Assembly (NCBI RefSeq): GCF_030345095.1 | Contig: NZ_CP128360.1 | Span: 496,001-560,000 of the forward strand | Length of the DNA stretch: 64,000 nucleotides | Direction: 5' to 3' | Origin: Solwaraspora sp. WMMA2056 | GTDB lineage: Bacteria; Actinomycetota; Actinomycetes; Mycobacteriales; Micromonosporaceae | In this document: positions 12,701-19,290 of the stretch, one piece after another | How positions within the stretch are numbered: the stretch's first letter is position 1 | Layout: each line of letters begins with the position of its first letter | The notes under the pieces: model-generated | What the model saw: only the letters and a program-made list of their open reading frames with translations | Told to the model about the DNA's origin: nothing | Database searches by the model: none | Position numbers and translations under genes: made by a program

Positions 12701-12858
12701 CGCCCGATCAGCCACCACGCGATGCGGTTGGCGGCCGAGTTCAGCTCCTGGTACGACCACACGCGGTCGCCGTCGGTGATCACCGGCACGTCGGGGTGCG
12801 CCTCGACCACCGATTCGTACAACCGGACGATGGTGGCCGCTACGTCAGCAGAGCTCAT
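1..12858 (-). CDS. Nonribosomal peptide synthetase, A-T/C-A-nMT-T/C-A-T/C-A-T/C..., 3' end outside window
   Basis: The frame is open from an ATG at 12858, preceded by GGAAG, to the window edge (4286 codons seen). Domains read by eye: A1 about residues 10-490; T1 with Ser526 in DLGGHSLL; C2 with HHIAGDG near 710; A2 about 1010-1480; an N-methyltransferase with LEIGSGSG near 1550 inserted before the end of A2; T2 Ser1947; C3 with HHIAADG at 2128; A3; T3 Ser2997; C4 with HHVVADG at 3177; A4; T4 Ser4017; C5 with HHIAADG at 4198, cut by the edge. A4 gives the ten-residue code DAWTVAAVCK, a phenylalanine signature. A1 (D V W T H G G V A), A2 (D A L H S G A V A) and A3 (D V F F V G L V A) match no code I know. 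The C domains look like the LCL type and no epimerase is seen. A1 without a C domain indicates chain initiation. The peptide has at least five residues, with residue 2 N-methylated. The gene follows a hydroxylase by 40 bp and is probably in its operon. Confidence 0.97.
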   Translation of the reverse strand, partial: MSSADVAATIVRLYESVVEAHPDVPVITDGDRVWSYQELNSAANRIAWWLIGRGVGPEQTVGVALDCGIDQVAALLGTLKSGAVYLPLDPVLPAERINYLLADATPSLILDGDAAAWAGQPEDNPRVPLTSDSLAYVIYTSGSTGTPKGVGVTHGSMVNLARTVSGQYAPGDTPRVLQLASLGFDVAIWELLTAVATGGTLVVSQADQLSGDDLLRVLREQRITHVTLPVPVLASLPPDAENQLPDLTTVHIGGETCPPELVRRWSAGRRLINGYGATETTVAATLTTPLNGPDAPIGRAIDGTRVYVLDDTLAQVVPGTAGELYVAGTNVARGYLRRPGLTASRFLADPYGQPGSRMYRTSDVGLIRPDGQLEFLRRADDQVKIRGARVEPGELEAVLQRRTDVVHAAVTVRPNARGERQLVAYVVPAAAAIGAADLRDDLRDDLRGTLPSYLVPANVVLLDSLPLTPNGKVDRDALPDPEYTPAGLDRTARSPVEDMLRVVFAEILELPQVGFDDDFFDLGGHSLLAGRLIGRIRGTLGLEVRMKDLFEKSTPAALASYLQRQEAGPARPELTRLPRPERIPLSFAQQRLWFLHRLEGPSATYNMPLALHLTGKVDTGALAAALTDVIGRHEPLRTLIHEVDGQPYQQILDPGEVRPALPVRPIGAAQVDEEVRRSARHEFELARQIPVRAELLTVSPDESVLVLVIHHIAGDGWSGAPLARDLVTAYSARLNGVVPQWPPLPVQYADYTLWQRTMLGGEEEQASPLTEQLRYWREQLADLPHEITVPGDRPRPAVATYRGGVVPITMDAELHAGITELARRNGVTVYMVLQATVAALLTRLGAGTDVAIGAGVAGRSEPALDDLVGLFVNMLVLRTDTAGSPPFTELLHQVRDTSIEAYGHQDIPFEQLVESLNPDRVAGRQSLFQVALVLQNNTSVPFDLPGLRVRAEQIPTGTARFDLSLSVTEHRDGISGTAEYAADLYDRATAEAVVERWIQLIRQVMADPSRRVDTLDVTTPGDESRLAGWRRYERDVPPVTLGDMFARQVAATPDAIAVSDGSDVWTYREVNRYANHVAGRLIDRGIGPEDLVAVAMPRSARLVASLLGVLKAGAAYVPVDLVFPDRRNRHVIIDSDPRLVLTSRAGAENLPADLPCELVMIDDWGTGRGDDPADADRGRPSNVDSPAYVIYTSGSTGQPKGVVVTHRGLAAFAETLRERCAAGPNDRVLQLSSPSVDASVLEMVWAFSSGARLVIASQHRLAGEELAQALAERRITHAHIPPSALSTIPAEAAGRLPEFRILSVGAESCPPELVRLWLPGRDFVNAYGPTECTVAASHTFPLAEARAPIGRPVIDAELYVLDETLRPAAPGVPGELYIGGAGLARGYLRRGGLTASRFVANPYGEPGSRIYRTGDVVRWNTDGELEYLGRSDEQVKVRGFRVEPGEVEHVLASQPSVDRAVVVPRRDRSGSVSLAAYVVLAAASPAGFDDQLSEWNDIYDQVYAGFSGDAGNDFIGWTSSFTGGPIPIEEMREWQRSAVDAVRRFGRGRVLEIGSGSGLLMAPLADAVDEYWGTDLSEVSIDRLRAFADARGWNDVRLSCQPAHDVSGLPRRYFDTVVINSVVQYFPSADYLRDVLVQVVDLLADGGRVIVGDVRHYGLLRVFHAAVHDFRGTEGRRAAVEHAMAVEKELLLAPEFFTSIDHPAITGVEVTLKTGQASNELTGYRYEVVLHTAPARRLATLPVLVWGRDTIDLDVVTGPARVTGIPNPRLAGGVAAVRLLDGMDAVPPSAGPELEPEAVRRWAVQRGMRAVPTWSPNRWNTYDVVLIDAAEAEPLADVYRPADGVEPANVPAVARTAGELVSELRSTVQRLLPDYMVPATITQIERIPVTPNGKIDRRALPDPEVVLSRGRHPRTPLEQILCELYADILGLERVGVDDSFFDLGGHSLLATRLTSRIRSVLGVEALLQQIFAAPSPAELAVVLGEEQGRVQRALEPVVRPEVLPLSFAQQRLWFLHKLEGLSATYNSPLALRLSGSLDVGALRAALGDVVGRHEALRTVFAEVDGVPCQRVLDAVDVGLPVREVSAGELPGALRQAARYEFDLAREIPVRAWLFVAGPGEWVLMLVLHHIAADGASLGPLARDLATAYADRRVGRGPSWSPLPVQYADYTLWQRRLLGEEADPGSVFGRQLAYWRGRLAGLPEQVTLPADRPRPQAASYAGDVWMFRLDAGLHADLLRLARASGATLFMVLQAALAAVLTRLGAGEDVPIGSPIAGRSDDALDDLVGFFVNTLVLRADTSGNPGFGELLERVRDTSLEAYAHQDVPFEFLVEKLNPHRSTAHNPLFQVLLAFQNNPDTGFHLPGLRAEPEEIGTGVSRVDLTLNVTETFGADGAPQGIRAAIEYATDLYDASTVESFAARFVRMLQAAVADPSRRINAVDLLSGEENATVLALSGRNAAVPDPRVWPAVFEATAAAVPDATAVVEGQLSWTYAELNENANRLAAYLIDRGVGPEDIVGVLMPRSTMQLAAVLAIGKAGAAFLPIDPAYPAERIGYLIVDARPKMLLTDTAHAEGAAGAIAIDDPAVAAALREAPVTDPVGVAVRLEHAAYVIYTSGSTGRPKGTIVTHRGLAALAVSGCERAAVDRDSRVLQLTSPSFDVSVFEFLAAFHAGAVLVMPEPGRLAGEELAELLADAGVSHAFVPPSVLATLPDEAPGRLAGLRSLVVGGEACSADLVRRWSAGRRMTNLYGPTETTVAASISRPMSDGAHPIGAPLPGTRVYVLDANLRPVPPGARGELYIGGIGVARGYLGRPALTASRFVADPFGPAGARAYRTGDVVRWNADGELEYFGRSDHQLKIRGFRVEPGEIEAALVRRPSVAQAVVVARRDQHGFQALYAYVTAGAEPADADRLRAELRAELPDYLVPAAVVVLDKFPVNANGKLDRNALPEPRFVTSAVGNRTPGTPQEEILRSVFADVLGIEQIGADDNFFDLGGHSLLVTRLISRVRGTLGVDVSMRTFFNAPTPRQLAAQLLDAGPVPARLQPVPRPEALPLSFAQQRLWFLHKLEGPSATYNSPLAIKLSGDLDVDALRLGLADVVVRHEALRTVFAERAGNPYQRILDSAEVELTIREVPQSKLPGALREAARYEFDLAREIPLRAWLFAAGPGEWVLMLVLHHVVADGWSLQVLVSDLTSAYTSRRAGHAPSWQPLPVQYADYTLWQREHLGANDDPDSVSSRQVSYWLEQLADLPDQVTLPTDRPRPAVASYRGETVTFDLDAKEHAELVRLARETGTTLFMVLQAALAGLLTRLGAGTDIAIGSPIAGRTDDRLENLIGLFVNMLVLRTDTAGDPTLSELLTRVRETSLAAYAHQHMPFEYLVERLNPHRSAAHHPLVQILFGLQNTAEQNVSLPGVTASGMSVDTGVSRVDLSINIVEASARDGSLAGLTGLVEFSTDLYDRATIEAFAARWVRVLRAMVVAPGSRLSGVQLLGVDERDRLLQRWGAASGPVAAVTLAELFERRVAATPDAVAVVEGELSWSYAQLNAYANRVAWSLIERGVGVEDVVAVVLPRGAVQVATVLGVVKAGAAYLPVDPGYPRARVEYLLRDAAPALVIGEGDVFDGQPEHDPVCPLPVDAAAYVIYTSGSTGQPKGVVVTHRGLASMAATQQRLGAGEGSRVLQFAALGFDATVWELVMALGAGAVLVVPEADRLAGEDLAAVLHEQRITHLTLPPTVLATVPADRLPDLGTLVVAGEACPPELTARWSPGRRMFNAYGPTESTVCASISAELSPGPAPIGRPVLNTRLYVLDDALQPVASGVPGELYIVGEGLARGYRGRAGLTATRFLADPYGPAGTRMYRTGDMVRWNADGDLEYLGRSDEQVKIRGFRVEPGEVASVLLRHPAVAQAAVIVRLDQLLAYAVPASGRAVRDGVLRAYLQDELPEHMVPSAVVLLDEIPRTSHGKVDQRALPDPEQAGGRGRAPRTPQEELLCVLFAQVLDVPQVDPDDSFFDLGGHSLLATRLIIRIRKAFRCELPPRALFAAPSPAELAVVLGEEQGRVQRALEPVVRPEVLPLSFAQQRLWFLHKLEGLSATYNSPLALRLSGSLDVGALRAALGDVVGRHEALRTVFAEVDGVPCQRVLDAVDVGLPVREVSAGELPGALRQAARYEFDLAREIPVRAWLFVAGPGEWVLMLVLHHIAADGASLGPLARDLATAYADRRVGRGPSWSPLPVQYADYTLWQRRLLGEEADPGSVFGRQLAYWRGRLAGLPEQVTLPADRPRPQA
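6211..6948 (-). repeat. NRPS C3 segment matching 1-738 without visible difference
   Basis: This is the second copy of the duplicated condensation-domain block, encoding the front of C3. It lies inside a longer segment (about 5820-6948) whose codons often end in G or T where the neighbouring NRPS sequence prefers C or G. This suggests gene conversion or recombination between modules. Confidence 0.9.
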
Positions 12859-12898
12859 GCTCACTTCCATCGGTTCGTCGGGGCGCCGGAAAGGTCGG

Positions 12899-13693
12899 TC
12901 AGTGGCGGTCGAGGGGACCCCTGTCGACCACGAGCGGGGTGGCGTCGCGGCCGGCCAGGTGCTCCGCGCGCGGGGCGCCGACCGGGCGCGGCGCGTCCGA
13001 CACCGGGTTGTAGGTGAGGATCAGCAGGCGGCGGGCGAACGGCGAGATGTTGGTGCCGGACCCGTGAACGATCTGCGAGCTGAACAGCAGCACCCCGCCG
13101 CGCGTGCCCTTCGGGCTGACCATCTCGTGCTGCTTGACCAGGTCGGCCAGCTCGGCCGGGGTCAGCGAGTACTCGTCCGGGTCGATGTGGCCGGATTCGT
13201 GGCCCTCGGTGGACCCTGGGCGTTCCAGCGTTCCCAGCCGGTGCGAGCCACGCAGGAAGATCACTGGGCCGTTGAACTCGGTGACGTCGTCGAGGAAGAT
13301 CGCCACGTTCACCTGGGAGGGGGCCGGCATGTTGTCGACGTCCCGCCAGACGATGTAGTCCTGGTGCCACGCCCACCGCTCGCCGCCGAACGCCTGCTTT
13401 GAATTGATTTTCATCTGGTGGACATAGAGGTCCTCCCCTGCGATCTGCTGAGCAGGGCCAAGTAGCCGCTCGCTGCGCACCAACCGCGCGAACACCGGGT
13501 GACGGGCGTGCGAGGCATAGATCGAGCGCAGGGTTACGCCGTCGTCCTCGGTGATGCGATGTGGGCCCGGCACACGCTGGTCCTCGCTCAGCGCGATACA
13601 CACGGTCTCGGTCTCGTCGCTGGAGAACACGTCATTCAGCAGCAGGTATCCGTCGTTGTGGTAGGTCGCGAGCTGTTCCTTGGTGAGTTTCAT
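12899..13693 (-). CDS. PhyH/EctD-type Fe(II)/2-oxoglutarate dioxygenase, probable amino-acid hydroxylase
   Basis: This 264-residue protein belongs to the phytanoyl-CoA dioxygenase family. It shows the iron ligands H-x-D in WHQDYIVW, a distal His in QIVHGSGTN and a following Arg (FARRLL) for 2-oxoglutarate binding. The WHQDY..W context resembles ectoine hydroxylase and free amino-acid hydroxylases. I chose the ATG at 13693, preceded by AGAGAGAG; an in-frame start at 13747 would add 18 poorly conserved residues. It sits 40 bp upstream of the NRPS and downstream of a P450 in the same direction. I infer that it hydroxylates a free building block or an NRPS-bound residue; the substrate cannot be read from the sequence. 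Confidence 0.88.
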   Translation of the reverse strand: MKLTKEQLATYHNDGYLLLNDVFSSDETETVCIALSEDQRVPGPHRITEDDGVTLRSIYASHARHPVFARLVRSERLLGPAQQIAGEDLYVHQMKINSKQAFGGERWAWHQDYIVWRDVDNMPAPSQVNVAIFLDDVTEFNGPVIFLRGSHRLGTLERPGSTEGHESGHIDPDEYSLTPAELADLVKQHEMVSPKGTRGGVLLFSSQIVHGSGTNISPFARRLLILTYNPVSDAPRPVGAPRAEHLAGRDATPLVVDRGPLDRH

Positions 13694-13771
13694 AGCTCTC
13701 TCTGCGTGGATTCGGTCAGCAGGATGTGCTGACAGCGATCGCGTCATGTGCGGCGATCGAAGGTGGCCGGA

Positions 13772-14980
13772 TCAGCGATGCCGGAAGGCGATTCGCAGGG
13801 AACGCGGCCCGGCGACCGCGGGGGTGTCGTAGTAGTCGACAGGAGCGCTTGTCACCTCGAACCGGCTGAAACGGTCGAGCATCGCCTCGATCGCAATCCC
13901 CAGTTCCGCACGAGCCAACGGCGCGCCCAGGCAGTAGTGGATGCCGTGGCCGAACCCTAGGTGCTTGCGGGCGTCACGGTGGAGGTCGAACCGGTCAGGG
14001 TCGGTGAAGTGCTGCTCGTCGCGGTTGCCGGAGATGAACGACAGCGCCACGAATTGGCCTGCCGGCAGCCGCTCGGTGCCCACCGTGACCGCGCGGGTGG
14101 TCACCCGAGTGTTGCTGACGATGACCGGCCGGTATCGCAGGGTCTCCTCGATGAGATTCGGAATCAGCCTGCGGTCGACTCGCACCTCGGCGGCCGCGCC
14201 GGGGTACTCATCGAGGGTCAGGACGATATTCGCCAGCAGCAGCGTGGTGGTCACGTGCCCGGCAAGTAGGAGAAGGTTGGCGAAGTTCACCACCTCGTCC
14301 TCGGTGAGCCGCTCCCCGTCGATCTCCGCCCGGCTCAGCCGGCTGATCAGGTCGTCCCTGGGGTTCGCCCGGCGCCGCCGGCAGTGCGCCCGCAGGTAGG
14401 ACAGCAGCTCCTTCTGGGTGTCGGCGACACTCTTGCGAACTGTCTGGTCAGTCAGGCCAGCCTTGTCGAACGAGAGCATGCGCCGGGCCCATTCGCCGAA
14501 CAGCGCCCGGTCCGCCGCCGGCAGACCGAGCAGCTCGCCGATCACCTGGACGGGCAGCGGATCGGACAGGTCGGCGACCACGTCCATCTCACCGCGGTCG
14601 GCCACGGCACCGACCAGTTCATCGGCGATCGCGGTGATCCGGGGCCGCAGCGCGGCGACCGCGCGAGCGGTGAAGGAACGGCTAACCAGGTCTCGTACGA
14701 GGCGGTGCCGGGGCGGGTCCATCGCGGTGAGGTTGCCGGCGGTCAGAGCTCCAGTACTCATCTCGCCGGGCAGATGCCGCCACAGCTCCGAGGAGAAGGC
14801 GGCCGGGTCGGCAGTGGCCTGCGTGATGTCGCGGTATCGGTAGAGCGTCCACAGCCGAGAGAGCGGATCCTGATGAACCGGGTGGTGCCGCCGCATCTCA
14901 CCTAGCCACCGGTGCAGCGAGCGTCCCCCGTCCAGGGAGTACGTAGGTGCCGCATCCATATCGGAATGCCGAAGGTCCAT
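13772..14980 (-). CDS. Cytochrome P450 (first of the NRPS cluster)
   Basis: This is a soluble bacterial P450 of 402 residues, the usual length. It has the K-helix ExxR in EETLRYR, the heme loop FGHGIHYCLG with Cys350 as thiolate ligand, and the I-helix sequence LLLAGHVTTT. The I-helix position usually held by Glu or Asp is Val here, a variant I believe occurs in some macrolide and peptide tailoring P450s. The gene lies between the LuxR regulator and the dioxygenase, all leftward, so it probably belongs to the NRPS transcription unit. The expected role is oxidation of the peptide or a carrier-bound residue. No dedicated ferredoxin is beside it; the nearest one in the window is at 39301-39495. 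Confidence 0.93.
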   Translation of the reverse strand: MDLRHSDMDAAPTYSLDGGRSLHRWLGEMRRHHPVHQDPLSRLWTLYRYRDITQATADPAAFSSELWRHLPGEMSTGALTAGNLTAMDPPRHRLVRDLVSRSFTARAVAALRPRITAIADELVGAVADRGEMDVVADLSDPLPVQVIGELLGLPAADRALFGEWARRMLSFDKAGLTDQTVRKSVADTQKELLSYLRAHCRRRRANPRDDLISRLSRAEIDGERLTEDEVVNFANLLLLAGHVTTTLLLANIVLTLDEYPGAAAEVRVDRRLIPNLIEETLRYRPVIVSNTRVTTRAVTVGTERLPAGQFVALSFISGNRDEQHFTDPDRFDLHRDARKHLGFGHGIHYCLGAPLARAELGIAIEAMLDRFSRFEVTSAPVDYYDTPAVAGPRSLRIAFRHR

Positions 14981-15090
14981 ACAACTCGCGCCGCCCCGTC
15001 ATCGTGTCGCCAAAAGGTCCGTGGCAATCCTTGCGAGGACGGGTCGCTCACCGCACTAGGGGCGCACCCCAGCAAGCCCCCAGGGTAATC

Positions 15091-17721
15091 TCATGCAGAC
15101 TCTGCGTAGTCCAGGGTTCTCGCCACGAGCACGGGTGAGAGCGCACTGCGGGACTTGATGCCGAGCTTCCGATACGCCTGGGTCAGATGCCACTCGACAG
15201 TTTTCACCGTGACGAACAGTTCCTGGGCTATTTTCTCGTTCTGCATGCCCTCCGCAGCGAGCTCGGCCACCCGCTGCTGCTGGGGGGTCAGTACTGCATG
15301 AGGTCGACGGCCCACCGGGCCGGTCTCGATCGAACGCAGTTCGTCGACAGCTCGGCGGTTCAGGACGTGCGCACCGTGGATGGCGGCCGTCTGGGCAGCC
15401 TGCCTCAGCTGCTCCCGCGCCGCCGCGCCCTTGCCTACGCGACGCAGAACGATACCGTACGTCAGCTGGGTTCTAGCCCTTTCCATCCGCCCCGGGAAGT
15501 CCTCCATCAGGCCGGCCGCCTCCCGCATTAGAGGCAGTGCAGCCGGCCCTGGGGTCAGCAACCCCAGGGTCCGCAGCGCGGCGGCGAGCGGCGCGGCCGC
15601 GCCGCTCAAGCGGGCACCGGCCAGTTCCTCTCGTGCCATGGCGAGCGCCTCCTCAGTACGCCCGAGGCGGTGAAGCGCGGTGACCGCAGATGACCAGCCC
15701 ACCCATGCCCCTGGGGTGAATCCTAGGCCGACGGCGACTTGGCGGCCCCGGAGCAAGTCATTGAGGCCCTCGTCGAGCTGATCCTGAGCGATCCGCAGGC
15801 GGCCGCGGGAGCGTAGTAGCGGAAGGATCGCGATGGTGCCCGCCATGCCATCGTCCATCAGGCCGGCCTTCTCGATTGTCGCGGCAGCCGCGTCCAACGC
15901 ACCCTGCGAGATCAGTGCCTCGGCCCGGACTGCCGCAGCGAAGGCCCGGACCATTCGGGCCGGGCGCTGACCGTCGGTGCCGGAGAGCACCTGAAGGGCG
16001 AGGTCAGCGGCACCCGCGATGTCGCCCAGCTGATAGTCAACCGCAGCCCGCAGGCACAGGTCGAGCCCGGCGAGCGTGGTACTGGCCTGGATCGCCGTGC
16101 TCCTCAGGGTCAGCACCGCCTGCCGTGCCTCGGCCAATCGGTCGAATTGCGCGAGCAGCGCGACCGCCACCAGACCAGCGCTCCACCCGACGCTGTCGCC
16201 GGCCGGGATTCCAGGCCGGTAGAGCAGGTCGGCGGTGAGCGATCCGATGTGTTCAGCTGGGGCTCCCCGTACGACCTCCTCGAGCAGCGCCTTGTCTGCG
16301 AGGTGCGGCCGTCCGAGCCTCTCCAGCAGCTCCCGTCCACGATCCCGGGTCGCCAGGGAGAGCTGCGCAATCCACACCGCTGTCGCCTCAAGACGTGCGC
16401 CGAGGGCAGGATCACGCACCCCGGCGATCGCCGCCTCCAAGGTCGCGACCGCCTGGTCAAACTGGCAATCGAGGGTGAGAGTCCGGGCGGACTCCAGCGC
16501 CACCACCGCGCGCTCCCCGACGCTCTCACCCCACACGGGTCGAAGCTGTCTGGAGGCCGGGCGGATCCGCGACCGCGCATCTCCTAGTTCCTTGGCTGCT
16601 GGGAGAACCACAGCGGTTGAAACGTTGGCCAACTGCTCGGCGACCGCCTCGGAGGAAGCACCGGTCTCAGCCAGCACCTGCGCGGCGCGGGCGTGCAAGC
16701 GGCCGCGCAGGAATGCCGGAATCCCTGCATACACCGCGCTACGCAACATGGGCTGCGCGAAGCTAAGAGCCGCGCCGTCCTTGATCACCTCTGACTCGAC
16801 CAGCGCGGTCACCGCGTCGTCAACCTCGGCCTCGGGCCGGTCCGCGGTTCGGGATACGACCACCGGGTCCTCGGCCACGCCCAATACCGCGACGGCGCGG
16901 GCGACGGCTAGCGAGGACCGTGGGAGGCCCTGCAAGCGCCGAAACACCTGGCGCATCACCCGGACCGGTGGTCGCCGAGACAGGCCAGACAGCGCCTCCT
17001 CTGGTGATCCCAACCGGCCGGTAGCGACCTCTGCCAGCACCTCTTGCAGCAGCCAAGGGATGCCGCCGGTGGCGGCGAAGCAAGCAGCGGCGAACTCCGG
17101 CGAACTCGCCGCCCCTAGAGACGCCGACACCAAGCGGTGGGTGGCCGCTTCGCTGAGCGGGGCGAGCCGAAGGATCGTCGTCTCCAGCAAGACGCTCACG
17201 CTGCCCAGCCAGTCAGCAACTGGGCCCCGGTCAGCCGGATCGAGGGCGACGGCGAGCAACACCGGGGAGCGGTCGACGCGGACGCCCAAGTAGCTCAGAA
17301 ACCGCAGCGACGGCACGTCCACCCAGTGGGCATCGTCCACCACAACGACCAGACGCCGGTCGCCCGCGAGTTCCAGCAGTTCTCTTCGCAGCTGGCTGAG
17401 TACGCTCGGCCAGGCGGTCCTCTGAGCATCTTCCGCGTTGCGGACGGAGACGGCCAGCTCCAGCAGTTGGGCAACGGCCCCGAACGGCATGTCGCTCTCG
17501 AACTCGTTCCCCCGTGCGTACAGCACACAGAAGTCCTCCTCGGACGCCCGCTGATGCAGCAATTTGAGGAGGCTGGACCGGCCTAACCCGGCGGCCCCCT
17601 CGATGACCAGGACTCCACCGTGACCAGCACTAAGCCGTCGCAAGTTGTGTTCAACCTGCCAAATCTCGACGTCCCGCCCAACAAGAGTGATGGGCCTTTT
17701 TTCAGATAGAGAAAGCACCAT
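15091..17721 (-). CDS. LAL-family LuxR transcriptional regulator
   Basis: This 876-residue regulator has an N-terminal AAA-like ATPase and a C-terminal LuxR helix-turn-helix. Walker A is EGAAGLGRSSLL near residues 41-52, Walker B is RLVVVVDDAHWVD, and the DNA-binding end contains LTPQQQRVAELAAEGMQNEK and KTVEWHLTQAYRKLGI. Length and order fit the LAL (MalT-like) family. Codon 46, inside Walker A, is a TTA leucine codon (17584-17586 on the plus strand), so translation should need the rare bldA-type tRNA. It precedes the P450, dioxygenase and NRPS genes in the same direction and is the likely activator of that unit. Confidence 0.93.
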   Translation of the reverse strand: MVLSLSEKRPITLVGRDVEIWQVEHNLRRLSAGHGGVLVIEGAAGLGRSSLLKLLHQRASEEDFCVLYARGNEFESDMPFGAVAQLLELAVSVRNAEDAQRTAWPSVLSQLRRELLELAGDRRLVVVVDDAHWVDVPSLRFLSYLGVRVDRSPVLLAVALDPADRGPVADWLGSVSVLLETTILRLAPLSEAATHRLVSASLGAASSPEFAAACFAATGGIPWLLQEVLAEVATGRLGSPEEALSGLSRRPPVRVMRQVFRRLQGLPRSSLAVARAVAVLGVAEDPVVVSRTADRPEAEVDDAVTALVESEVIKDGAALSFAQPMLRSAVYAGIPAFLRGRLHARAAQVLAETGASSEAVAEQLANVSTAVVLPAAKELGDARSRIRPASRQLRPVWGESVGERAVVALESARTLTLDCQFDQAVATLEAAIAGVRDPALGARLEATAVWIAQLSLATRDRGRELLERLGRPHLADKALLEEVVRGAPAEHIGSLTADLLYRPGIPAGDSVGWSAGLVAVALLAQFDRLAEARQAVLTLRSTAIQASTTLAGLDLCLRAAVDYQLGDIAGAADLALQVLSGTDGQRPARMVRAFAAAVRAEALISQGALDAAAATIEKAGLMDDGMAGTIAILPLLRSRGRLRIAQDQLDEGLNDLLRGRQVAVGLGFTPGAWVGWSSAVTALHRLGRTEEALAMAREELAGARLSGAAAPLAAALRTLGLLTPGPAALPLMREAAGLMEDFPGRMERARTQLTYGIVLRRVGKGAAAREQLRQAAQTAAIHGAHVLNRRAVDELRSIETGPVGRRPHAVLTPQQQRVAELAAEGMQNEKIAQELFVTVKTVEWHLTQAYRKLGIKSRSALSPVLVARTLDYAESA

Positions 17722-18027
17722 GGCGGAAGCGCCCCCGCAACGCTATAGAAGGACACCTTGAGTGTCGCCTCCAGGTGAAGTCAATAGACTTGATTCTATA
17801 CTAGACAACACTACGGGTCAGTGAGATATGTGAACTTAATCACTCCATCCCGCCTGGTCGGACAGTTGTGCTGACCCGGCGGTCCGTTAGAATTATCCCG
17901 TAGGGCTACACGACCCTGACCGCCAGCAGCGCACACGGTGCCAGTAGCTACGGGCACCGACGCCGCCGAAGCAGTCCTCCGAAGTGCGCAGGGAATGCAA
18001 TCTGATTCCCAAGACCCGAGGATACAA
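17722..18027. promoter_or_regulatory. Divergent promoter region between the LuxR and P450 genes
   Basis: This 306-bp interval separates the leftward LuxR gene from the rightward P450. The stretch at about 17775-17845 is clearly richer in A+T than its surroundings and includes TCTATACTAGAC, a likely promoter core. GAGGA at 18018-18022 is the ribosome binding site for the ATG at 18028. The same frame stays open from a GTG at 17938, so a longer P450 N-terminus is possible but poorly supported. Confidence 0.5.
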
Positions 18028-19290
18028 ATGGGCAATATTCGCAGGAATACGGCCAAAAATCGCACCTACCAGAATGCCGCGCCGTCGATTTCTACCGATC
18101 CACTCGCGGCCTACGAACACCTGCGCGAACAGGGCCCCGCCTGCCCGATTCGGTCCGTCGAAGGATCATTGATGTGGATCGTCGCGCGATATGACGGCGT
18201 CCGTTCCGTACTCGGCGACGCACGTTTCGCGAACAACCCCGCATCAGTTCCCGGCGAACACGCCCCCCTGCTGCAAGTCAACGCCATGCGGCGACTCGGC
18301 CTCGATGAGGAGCTGATCCCTTACCTGACGGACACCTTGCTTGACAGCGACGGCAAGGACCACAGCCGGCTGCGCCGCTTGGTGACACCATCGTTCTCGG
18401 CGCGCAGAGTCAAGGAACTGGGCCCACGAATCGAGCGCATCACCGACGACCTGATCGACGCCCTACCGGAGCAAGGCACCGCCGGCGTGACCGACCTTCT
18501 GGAGCACTTCGCGTATCCGCTGCCAATCCACGTCATTGGCGAGTTGGTCGGGGTGCCGGCTGTCGACCGGCCGGCGTGGCTGCGCTGGACCCATGACCTC
18601 TCGTTCAACCAGCAGGCACTGGGCCAGACACTGCGACCGCTCGTCGACTACACGTACGACCTGGTCCGGCGCCGCTGTGCCGAGCCCGGCGAGGATGTGA
18701 TCAGTGACCTTATCCAGGCCCGAAACGCCGACGGCGACCGCCTTTCCGAGCGCGAGCTGGTCACTATGGTGCTCAGCCTGGTCATCGCGGGGCACGATAC
18801 CACCGCCAACTTCATCGCCAACAGTATCTGGGCGCTGCTGACCCACCCGGATCAGCTTGCCCTGCTGCGGTCCGACCCGGGGCTGATGCCACAGGCCGTA
18901 CAGGAGCTGCTGCGCTGGTGCGGGCCAGTGTTGGTGTCCCGGATGCGATACGCCACCGAGGACGTCGACCTCGGTTGGGGCACGTTTCAGGCCGGCGACG
19001 CCGTTACGGTGGCACTCAGTGGCGGCAACTACGATCCGCGTGCGTTCGAGGACCCTGGAATACTGGACATCGCCCGGCAGCACGACGTCCGAGGTGAGGC
19101 GCACGTCTCGTTCGGCGCTGGCCCGCATTACTGCCTCGGTGCCACGCTTGCCCGACGAGAGGCCGAGATTGCGCTGAGCCGGCTGCTGGACCGCCACCCC
19201 GCCTTGGCTCTTGCCGTGCCTGCTGAGCAACTCCAGTGGCACGCAGTGTCCGGCATGCGGAAGCTCGCCGAGTTGCCGGTGCGGCTTTAG
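18028..19290 (+). CDS. Cytochrome P450 (second)
   Basis: The protein has 420 residues from the ATG at 18028. It carries the I-helix AGHDTT with the normal acid-alcohol pair, ExxR in QELLRW, and heme loop FGAGPHYCLG with Cys369. It is transcribed away from the LuxR gene and converges on the small helix-turn-helix gene, overlapping its stop by two bases. Sequence and context fit a tailoring oxygenase of the peptide cluster; the position oxidised is unknown. The N-terminal 25 residues are charged and low in hydrophobics, so the protein is cytosolic. Confidence 0.93.
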   Translation: MGNIRRNTAKNRTYQNAAPSISTDPLAAYEHLREQGPACPIRSVEGSLMWIVARYDGVRSVLGDARFANNPASVPGEHAPLLQVNAMRRLGLDEELIPYLTDTLLDSDGKDHSRLRRLVTPSFSARRVKELGPRIERITDDLIDALPEQGTAGVTDLLEHFAYPLPIHVIGELVGVPAVDRPAWLRWTHDLSFNQQALGQTLRPLVDYTYDLVRRRCAEPGEDVISDLIQARNADGDRLSERELVTMVLSLVIAGHDTTANFIANSIWALLTHPDQLALLRSDPGLMPQAVQELLRWCGPVLVSRMRYATEDVDLGWGTFQAGDAVTVALSGGNYDPRAFEDPGILDIARQHDVRGEAHVSFGAGPHYCLGATLARREAEIALSRLLDRHPALALAVPAEQLQWHAVSGMRKLAELPVRL